DNA of 45,855 nucleotides from Ilumatobacteraceae bacterium (GTDB lineage: Bacteria > Actinomycetota > Acidimicrobiia > Acidimicrobiales > Ilumatobacteraceae). The position numbers were made by a program, and so were the translations under genes. Numbering within the stretch: position 1 is the stretch's first letter; each line of letters begins with the position of its first letter. Shown one piece after another: positions 1 to 5,428 of the stretch. The stretch lies in the NCBI GenBank assembly GCA_013213745.1, contig JABSQH010000120.1:1-45855 (forward strand), written 5' to 3'. The notes beneath the pieces are model-generated. The model made no database searches. It saw nothing but the letters and a program-made list of their open reading frames with translations, and had not been told where the DNA came from.

Positions 1-22
1 GCCCGGCCGATCGCGGCCGGGC
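1..22. terminator. GC-rich hairpin at the window edge
   Basis: A perfect 8-bp inverted repeat (1-8 against 15-22) closes a 6-nt loop. It probably ends the transcript of a gene lying left of the window. The following bases are pyrimidine-rich but contain no run of T, so it is not a classical intrinsic terminator. Confidence 0.45.
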
Positions 23-72
23 CCACTCGCGTCTCTCTGACCGTTGGGGTCCGACCCCATCGGTCACCGCCG

Positions 73-78
73 TATATT
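73..78 (+). promoter_or_regulatory. -10 element for the NfeD gene
   Basis: TATATT ends 7 nt before the GTG at 86, so transcription should begin at or next to the start codon. No Shine-Dalgarno sequence precedes this GTG. That supports a leaderless mRNA and helps choose the GTG over upstream TTG codons at 44 and 77. No good -35 box is visible. Confidence 0.45.
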
Positions 79-85
79 GGATGGC

Positions 86-670
86 GTGCTAGATCTCGGG
101 ATTGACCTCGATGTCTGGCCATGGGTGTGGCTGGGGATCGCTGTCGTCTTCGCCATCGCCGAGCTCACGCTGCTCGCCGGCTCCTTCGTCCTCTTGCCGT
201 TCGCAGTGTCGGCGTTCGCCGCGTCGTTGCTCGGCTTCTACGACGTGGCGGTCGAGATCCAGTGGGCGGTGTTCATCCTCGGCGGCGCCGCACTGTGGAT
301 CCTGCTCTACCGCTATGCCAAACGATTCGCCGGCGAGAACGAAGTCGCGCCCGGCGTCGGCGCCGATCGCCTCGTCGGACTCACGGCGATCATCACTCAC
401 GACGTCGACCCCGACGACACCGAGCGCCGCGGTCGCGCCTCGATCGACGGCGAAACGTGGGGTGTCGTCGCCGAACCGGGCCAGCGCCTCACCTCCGGCA
501 CCAAAGTGACCGTCACCGGTGTGTCGGGCACACGCGTCACCGTGGCCCCACTCGACGCCGATGCGTCAGCACCACCGAGCGCGCCACCCATGGCGCCGCC
601 GGGGAACGCGCCCACACCGCCACCCAGCTCACCACCGTCGGACTCTCCCCCACCTGAAGGGAACTCATGA
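86..670 (+). CDS. NfeD-like membrane protein
   Basis: About 194 residues. Two hydrophobic stretches at the N-terminus (WVWLGIAVVFAIAELTLLAG and the following segments) anchor the protein. They are followed by an OB-fold-like domain typical of NfeD (G.ADRLVGLTAIITHDV ... GETWGVVAEPGQRLTSGTKVTVTGVSGTRVTVAPL). The last 35 residues are Pro/Ser rich and probably disordered. NfeD proteins pair with SPFH/stomatin proteins in membrane microdomains, and the next gene is such a partner, overlapping by 4 bp (ATGA). The start is set at GTG 86, just after a -10 box; a TTG at 44 would add 14 residues. The exact biochemical role of short NfeD proteins is not settled. Confidence 0.8.
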   Translation: MLDLGIDLDVWPWVWLGIAVVFAIAELTLLAGSFVLLPFAVSAFAASLLGFYDVAVEIQWAVFILGGAALWILLYRYAKRFAGENEVAPGVGADRLVGLTAIITHDVDPDDTERRGRASIDGETWGVVAEPGQRLTSGTKVTVTGVSGTRVTVAPLDADASAPPSAPPMAPPGNAPTPPPSSPPSDSPPPEGNS

Positions 671-1710
671 ACCCCATTGCGATCGTTGCGATCGTCATCG
701 CCATCATCGGCATCCTCGTGCTGGTCGGCGCGGTCAAGATCGTCCGCCCGTACCAGCGGGGCCTCGTCGAACGGTTGGGTAAGTACAAAACCACCCGCAA
801 TCCCGGACTCAACCTGATCCTGCCGTTCATCGAGACGATGCAGCTGATCGACATGCGCGAGCAGGTCGTCGACGTGCCGCCGCAGGAAGTGATCACCGCT
901 GACAACGTCGTCGTGTCGGTCGACGCGGTGGTGTACTACGAGGCCACCGACCCGCAACGCCTGGTGTACAACGTCGCCGACTTCTTCACGGCGATCACGA
1001 AGCTGGCGCAGACGAACTTGCGCAACTTGATCGGCGACCTCGAACTCGACAAGGCGCTGACCTCGCGTGACACCATCAACACCCAACTTCGTGACGTGCT
1101 CGACGACGCCACCGACAAGTGGGGTGTTCGGGTGGTGCGCGTCGAGATCCAACGCATCGACCCGCCACCGGAAGTCGTGTCGGCGATGCACGCGCAGATG
1201 CGTGCCGAGCGCGACCGCCGGGCGACGGTCACCGAGGCCAAGGGTTATCAGGAGGCGGCCATCGCCCGCGCCGACGGCGAGAAGCAGGCAGCGGTGCTCA
1301 CCGCCGAGGGCCGCAAGGAAGCCGCGATCCTCGACGCCCAGGGCGAGGCCGAGGCGATCGAGCTCAGGGCGCGGGCCGACAAGCTGCGCCTCGAGATGAT
1401 CGGCGAAGGCGAAGGCGCAGCCAACAAGTCGCGTCTGACCGGCATCAAAGAGGCGCAGACCGACGACAAGGTGCTCACCGTCGAGTACCTCCAGGCGCTC
1501 GAACGGATCGGCGACGGGCGCGCCACGAAGCTGGTCATCCCGGCTGAGTTCTCCGGGCTGCTGGGCACTGTCGCTGCGCTCGGTGCGGCGACCCGCGACG
1601 ATGAGACCGACGACGAGGTTCGTCCCAAAGACGGTCTGCCGGTGCCGGAAGAGGAAGAGCTCGTCGAGCTTCCCGAACCCGATCGGGACGAGATCCGCCG
1701 GCAGCGCTGA
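667..1710 (+). CDS. SPFH/Band 7 stomatin-like protein (QmcA type)
   Basis: 347 residues. An N-terminal transmembrane helix (about residues 3-23) is followed by a Band 7 domain beginning VKIVRPYQRGLVERLGKY, with the family's NPGLNLILPF and DMREQVVDVPPQEVITADNVVV signatures. A long Ala/Glu-rich coiled coil follows (about 175-255: ERDRRATVTEAKGYQEAAIA and repeats). The tail is acidic and Pro-rich. Stomatin-like proteins oligomerise on the membrane and organise lipid domains or membrane proteases. The 4-bp overlap with the NfeD gene matches the conserved NfeD-SPFH pair. Its TGA overlaps the next ATG (TGATG), so the three genes probably form one operon. Confidence 0.9.
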   Translation: MNPIAIVAIVIAIIGILVLVGAVKIVRPYQRGLVERLGKYKTTRNPGLNLILPFIETMQLIDMREQVVDVPPQEVITADNVVVSVDAVVYYEATDPQRLVYNVADFFTAITKLAQTNLRNLIGDLELDKALTSRDTINTQLRDVLDDATDKWGVRVVRVEIQRIDPPPEVVSAMHAQMRAERDRRATVTEAKGYQEAAIARADGEKQAAVLTAEGRKEAAILDAQGEAEAIELRARADKLRLEMIGEGEGAANKSRLTGIKEAQTDDKVLTVEYLQALERIGDGRATKLVIPAEFSGLLGTVAALGAATRDDETDDEVRPKDGLPVPEEEELVELPEPDRDEIRRQR

Positions 1711-2249
1711 TGAAGTTCGCCGACGCGCCACCGGCCGGTTGGTACCCCGACCCGCAGAACCGCACCCGCTTGCGGTGGTGGGATGGGCTCGACTGGACCG
1801 ACATCCGTCGTGCCCCGCCGAGCGACGCTGAGCTCGCATCGTTCGAGGCGATGCAGGAGGAGATGCGCGAACAAGCGAGGGCCGCTTCGGGCCAGATCCC
1901 CACGGGCGTGCCGCAGATGCCGCAGGGGGCCGACACCCAACAGGTGATCCGTCAGGTGCGCAGCGCAGCCCGCGACGAGATCGACCGCGCCGCCGACATG
2001 TTCAGCCAGCGCGCCCGCCAGGCCACACGCCAGATCGAACCGCTGATCTCCAAGTACACCGCACCAGCGGTGCGCTGGATTCGGATCGCTGCGATTCTGG
2101 CGATCGTGTTGCTCGTCGCGTACTTCCTGTTCCAGGTGTTCGTACAAGCGAGCTTCTTCGACTGGATCGGCGATCGCATCGACAACCTCACCGACGAGAA
2201 TTCGCTCGACGCCACCGCCGTGGTGGTCGAGTCGACCGCCGACGCATAA
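1710..2249 (+). CDS. DUF2510-domain membrane protein
   Basis: 179 residues. The N-terminus has the DUF2510 signature PPAGWYPDPQNRTRLRWWDG followed by LDWTD, a short Trp-rich motif common in actinobacterial envelope proteins. A Gln/Arg-rich, probably helical region runs from about 40 to 110. One transmembrane helix lies near 125-147 (IRIAAILAIVLLVAYFLFQV), followed by about 30 residues. Topology is probably N-in. The start overlaps the stop of the SPFH gene, suggesting translation from the same mRNA. The function of DUF2510 is unknown. Confidence 0.8.
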   Translation: MKFADAPPAGWYPDPQNRTRLRWWDGLDWTDIRRAPPSDAELASFEAMQEEMREQARAASGQIPTGVPQMPQGADTQQVIRQVRSAARDEIDRAADMFSQRARQATRQIEPLISKYTAPAVRWIRIAAILAIVLLVAYFLFQVFVQASFFDWIGDRIDNLTDENSLDATAVVVESTADA

Positions 2250-2315
2250 CCGAAGGTCCCGGTACAGCGCCGTCCGGGCCGTGGTCGACACGTCCGTGCG
2301 GGTACGGTCCGCGTC

Positions 2316-3050
2316 ATGGCACGACTCGACGGCAAGGTTGCACTGATCACCGGCGGAGCTCGCGGCCAGGGTGCTGCGGAGGCGCGTCGCTTCGTCGCCG
2401 AAGGTGCAACGGTGTATCTCACCGACGTGCTCGACGACGAGGGCGAAGCGCTCGCCGCCGAACTCGGCGAGGCTGCGACCTACCTGCATCAGGACGTGAC
2501 CAGCGAGTCCGAATGGGAGGCCGTGGCGGCCGGCATCGCCGAAGCACAGGGCCACATCGACGTGCTCGTCAACAACGCCGGCATCTTCCAGATGGAGCCG
2601 CTGCTCAACACGAGCCTCGACGACTGGCATCGGATGCTCGCCGTCAATCAGACCGGGGTGTTCCTCGGGATGCGCGAGGTGGGGCGATGGATGCGCGACC
2701 GCGGCTCGGGCAGCATCATCAACATTTCGTCGATTGCCGGATTGAGCGGAGCGGCGATGGCTCACGCCTACACGGCGACGAAGTGGGCGGTACGCGGCAT
2801 GACCAAGTCGGCAGCGCTCGAATTCGCCCCCGACGGCGTGCGCGTCAACTCGGTGCATCCCGGCATCATCGACACCCCGATGGCTGCCGAGTTCGGACAG
2901 GAGATCCTCCCGCGGGTGATCGAGTCGATTCCGATGGGCCGGATGGCCGATGCCAGCGAAGTCGCCGACCTCGTGTTGTTCCTGGCCTCCGACGAGTCGA
3001 GCTATTGCAGCGGCCACGAGTTCGTGATCGACGGAGCGATCAGGGCGTAG
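2316..3050 (+). CDS. Short-chain dehydrogenase/reductase
   Basis: 244 residues, the usual length of a classical SDR. The Rossmann cofactor motif TGGARGQG (about 12-19) is present, with NNAG near 88, a catalytic Ser in NISSIAG, the YTATK motif (Tyr and Lys of YxxxK), and the PG region after it (VHPGIIDTPM). An acidic residue at the end of beta-2 (LTDVLDDEG) suggests NAD(H) rather than NADP(H). The closest functional groups by eye are 3-alpha/20-beta-hydroxysteroid and related alcohol dehydrogenases, but the substrate cannot be read from sequence. TACGGT at 2303-2308 lies 7 nt before the ATG, suggesting a leaderless transcript. The 3' end abuts a decayed aldolase gene on the other strand. Confidence 0.88.
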   Translation: MARLDGKVALITGGARGQGAAEARRFVAEGATVYLTDVLDDEGEALAAELGEAATYLHQDVTSESEWEAVAAGIAEAQGHIDVLVNNAGIFQMEPLLNTSLDDWHRMLAVNQTGVFLGMREVGRWMRDRGSGSIINISSIAGLSGAAMAHAYTATKWAVRGMTKSAALEFAPDGVRVNSVHPGIIDTPMAAEFGQEILPRVIESIPMGRMADASEVADLVLFLASDESSYCSGHEFVIDGAIRA

Positions 3051-3051
3051 C

Positions 3052-3487
3052 GCAGGCCTCGCGCTCGGCGAACGACGCGCGCGTCGGTCGCCGCGGCGAG
3101 CACGTTGGCGTCGACGCCGCATCCGGAGAGCCGCGCACTGCGCGGGGCGGGTAGCGAGTCGCCGCCCTCACCGCCTGCGCCTGCTCTGGTTCGTCGACCA
3201 TCGGCACGATGAGCGTGGTCGCCCCGCGTCGAGCACCCGTTTGATCGATGCCGGGTTGTGGTCGGCGGCGCGCACGGCGCCGTCGGTGTCACCGGCGGCG
3301 ATCGCTTGCAGCTGGGAGATCACGTCGGTGATTCCCGACGGGCCGTGTTCAGTGTCGATCACAACCAGCTCGAAGCCCGCACCCGCGCAGATCTCGGCAA
3401 CCATCGGGTCGGCGAGCTGGAGGAACACGGCATGCTGAACGGGCGCTGCATCATCGCCGAGGCGACGGAGCAGTGGGTTGACGCCAT
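3052..3487 (-). pseudogene. Remnant of an HpcH/HpaI-family aldolase
   Basis: The minus strand reads VNPLLRRLGDDAAPVQHAVFLQLADPMVAE and continues ICAGAGFELVVIDTEHGPSG, the N-terminal part of 2-keto-3-deoxy acid aldolases of the HpcH/HpaI (RhmA-like) family. No start codon lies in frame upstream. After RVLDAG the frame breaks; the adjacent frame continues as TTLIVPMVDEPEQAQAVRAA and TRYPPRAVRGS, the expected next family motif. A second shift follows (SGCGVDANVLAAATDARV). The C-terminal half, about 130 residues, is absent because the SDR gene's 3' end intervenes. Multiple shifts plus truncation make a pseudogene more likely than sequencing error. Confidence 0.7.
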
Positions 3488-3861
3488 CACCACCGCCGCA
3501 TCGGGCGTGATCGGTAGTGCCGCGACCGCCCGCACGGCGGGTTCGGCCACGTGGGTCGCCGGCGCGAGACCGACTGCGGCTGGGCCGACCAGTGCCACAC
3601 AGATCACGTGCCGAGCCTCGCCGACCGACACGAACGATCCGGCTCCTGGGGCAGTCGGGCCGAATCGCTCGCTGTGCGCAATCAGCGCACGACCGGCGCG
3701 ACGGACACGAAGCGTCAGGTCGAGTTGCCCAGCGGGCTCGTCATGACGCCCCAGTGCCAGCTCCTCCACGATCGAACATCGGGCTGCCTCACCGAGCTCG
3801 ACGACGATCGCTGCGTGGTGCGATCGTCGGTCCAGCGCGATCAGACCAGATCGATCAGACC
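3479..3861 (-). pseudogene. Truncated ureD (urease accessory protein) remnant
   Basis: One minus-strand frame reads LIALDRRSHHAAIVVELGEA, then SIVEELALGRHDEPAGQLDL, TLRVRRAGRALIAHSERFGP and SVGEARHVICVALVG. This matches the central and C-terminal part of actinobacterial UreD/UreH, which chaperones nickel insertion into urease (EE.LGR.GE.PG, RV.RAGR, LGP.APG, GGAR motifs). The N-terminal part, over 100 residues, is missing: the piece begins where the GntR gene ends and has no start. No other urease gene is in the window. It is most simply a leftover of a lost urease locus. The identification is by eye and should be tested. Confidence 0.6.
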
Positions 3862-4562
3862 AGGCGGTCGACGAGGCCGCGTTCGACGGCGGCGAGGTGC
3901 GCCGTGCCTTCGTCGGCCGCACGCGCGACATCACCGTCGGCGATGGCGCGGGCGAGCGCCGCGTGCTGCTCGATGGTCTCGCCGACGATCTTGTCGACCT
4001 CGGTGCGGTTGACGTCGTCGGACAACATTGACGCCAGATCATCGCTTTGAAACAACCGGCCGAGCACCTTGCCATACACCTCGACGAGCAGCGGATTGCA
4101 CGAGGCACGGGCGATCGCAGTATGGAACGCTCGGTCGAGCTCGCGGAACTCCCCCAACGTCATCGCAACGTCGAACCGCTCGGTGATCTCGCGGATCTCG
4201 GACCGCTGCGTGTCGGTCGCCCGCTCGGCGGCGAGTTCGATGATCGGAATCTCCAACAGCCGGCGAGTCTCGAACAACTGCCGGACGAACTCCTTGCGGG
4301 CGTCATCGGTGTCGAGCGTCAGGTCGGGGAGGTGTTCGACCACGAACGACCGGTTGCCGCGACGCTCGATGACCCCGAGCGACAACAATCCCTGCATCGC
4401 CTCGCGCACCGACGTGCGGGCGACCCCGAACTGCTCCGACAGCGCCCGCTCGGATGGCACGCGGCCACCCGGCTCGATCGCTCCGGTGATGATCTTGTCG
4501 AGCAGTTGATCACGGATCTGCGAGCTGAGCGTCTCTCGCGTGATCGGCTCGAATGTCGTCAT
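3855..4562 (-). CDS. GntR-family regulator, FadR/FCD type
   Basis: 235 residues. An N-terminal winged helix (about 10-75: LSSQIRDQLLDKIITGAIEP, GGRVPSERALSEQFGVARTS, VREAMQGL) is followed by an all-helical FCD ligand-binding domain. The FCD metal-site pattern is visible (D..FH..IA near 140-150; later H residues in TIEQHAALARAI and GTAHLAAVERG). FCD regulators usually repress catabolic genes and are released by an organic acid. It is divergent from the VOC genes, and the shared intergenic region contains a perfect TGGTC-N-GACCA palindrome, the typical FadR-type operator, so auto-control and control of the VOC pair are likely (inference). Confidence 0.88.
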   Translation of the reverse strand: MTTFEPITRETLSSQIRDQLLDKIITGAIEPGGRVPSERALSEQFGVARTSVREAMQGLLSLGVIERRGNRSFVVEHLPDLTLDTDDARKEFVRQLFETRRLLEIPIIELAAERATDTQRSEIREITERFDVAMTLGEFRELDRAFHTAIARASCNPLLVEVYGKVLGRLFQSDDLASMLSDDVNRTEVDKIVGETIEQHAALARAIADGDVARAADEGTAHLAAVERGLVDRLV

Positions 4563-4610
4563 GGTGCTCCTTTGTGCGGGGCCCGAGGGAGGGTGAACAA
4601 CGGCCTGATC

Positions 4611-4687
4611 GTCAGACCATCGGTCCGTTTCGGAGCCAGCGTATCGAACCGAACAAATCCGACACGACGCTCATGGTCAGACCATCA
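4611..4687. promoter_or_regulatory. Probable GntR operator region
   Basis: ATGGTCAGACCAT (4673-4685) is a perfect palindrome around one central base, matching the FadR-type TGGTC-N-GACCA operator. The 11-mer GTCAGACCATC occurs both at 4611-4621 and at 4676-4686. The first copy lies near the GntR start and the second just upstream of the -10-like TACGGT (4697-4702) of the VOC gene. Binding there would block transcription in both directions. Confidence 0.55.
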
Positions 4688-4710
4688 GACCTTTGCTACG
4701 GTGCCCGCTC

Positions 4711-4905
4711 ATGGCCTACCCCAACACCTTGATCTTCGTCGACCCGCCGTCGACTGATCCCGAGGCGTCGGCGGAGTTCTCTGCAGCGGTCTTCGGCTGG
4801 GAGGTCGAGCCGCGCCCCGCCGGCGTGTTCGATCGCATCGTCCCGGGGCAGAACTTCAAGCTCGACGACGGTTCGCCGGGCCCGACGGGCTTCACCGATG
4901 AGTGA
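4711..4905 (+). CDS. Short VOC-family protein, apparently C-terminally truncated
   Basis: 64 residues (MAYPNTLIFVDPPSTDPEAS ... IVPGQNFKLDDGSPGPTG). This is the first beta-alpha-beta module of a vicinal oxygen chelate (glyoxalase/dioxygenase) protein; family members with this N-terminus are, from memory, about twice as long. Translation ends at a TGA inside an 8-bp overlap with the next VOC gene. It could be a functional half-module that pairs with the next protein, or the remains of a longer gene whose 3' half was deleted. TACGGT lies 8 nt before the ATG and a GntR operator is just upstream. Confidence 0.6.
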   Translation: MAYPNTLIFVDPPSTDPEASAEFSAAVFGWEVEPRPAGVFDRIVPGQNFKLDDGSPGPTGFTDE

Positions 4906-5389
4906 GACCGACACGGCGCGCGCGACGCACCACGCCCTCCGGCCCCGATCGCCCCGCTGGACCCACATCGCACTCCGGGTTGCCGACATCGACAAGTCGA
5001 TCGACTTCTACACCGAGTTCACCACGCTCGAGCTGCTCGACAAACGGGAAGATCCAGATAGCTACGGCGCATGGCTCGGCCACTCAGAAACCGGCGACCA
5101 TCCGTTCATCTTGGTGCTCGCCCAGTTCTTTCCCGATCGTGATCCGTTCGCACCGGCCCCGATCGCCAAGCTGGCACCGTTCAACCACATCGGTATCGAA
5201 ATGCCGGAACGCTCCGACATCGACGATCTCGCCGAGCGTGCTGCCGCCGACGGGTGCTTGGCCATGCCGGCCACCGACATGCCCCCGCCGATCGGCTACA
5301 TCTGCATGCTGAACGACCCCGACGGCAACCTCATCGAGTTCTCCCACGACCAAGGGGTCTACGAGAAGGCCCGCGAGGTCTGGGGCTGA
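4898..5389 (+). CDS. VOC-family (glyoxalase-like) protein
   Basis: 163 residues with two beta-alpha-beta-beta-beta modules: WTHIALRVADIDKSIDFYTE near 22-41 and FNHIGIEMPERSDIDDLAER near 90-110. The closing DPDGNLIEFSHDQ carries the conserved metal-ligand Glu. Metal ligands are probably His24, His93 and that Glu. Such proteins are lyases, extradiol dioxygenases or isomerases; the substrate cannot be told. The start overlaps the preceding VOC fragment by 8 bp, implying translational coupling, and both are probably controlled by the divergent GntR regulator. Confidence 0.82.
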   Translation: MSETDTARATHHALRPRSPRWTHIALRVADIDKSIDFYTEFTTLELLDKREDPDSYGAWLGHSETGDHPFILVLAQFFPDRDPFAPAPIAKLAPFNHIGIEMPERSDIDDLAERAAADGCLAMPATDMPPPIGYICMLNDPDGNLIEFSHDQGVYEKAREVWG

Positions 5390-5428
5390 GCCCACCCAGA
5401 TCGGCGTGCGCCGATCACCGCTCGTCGT

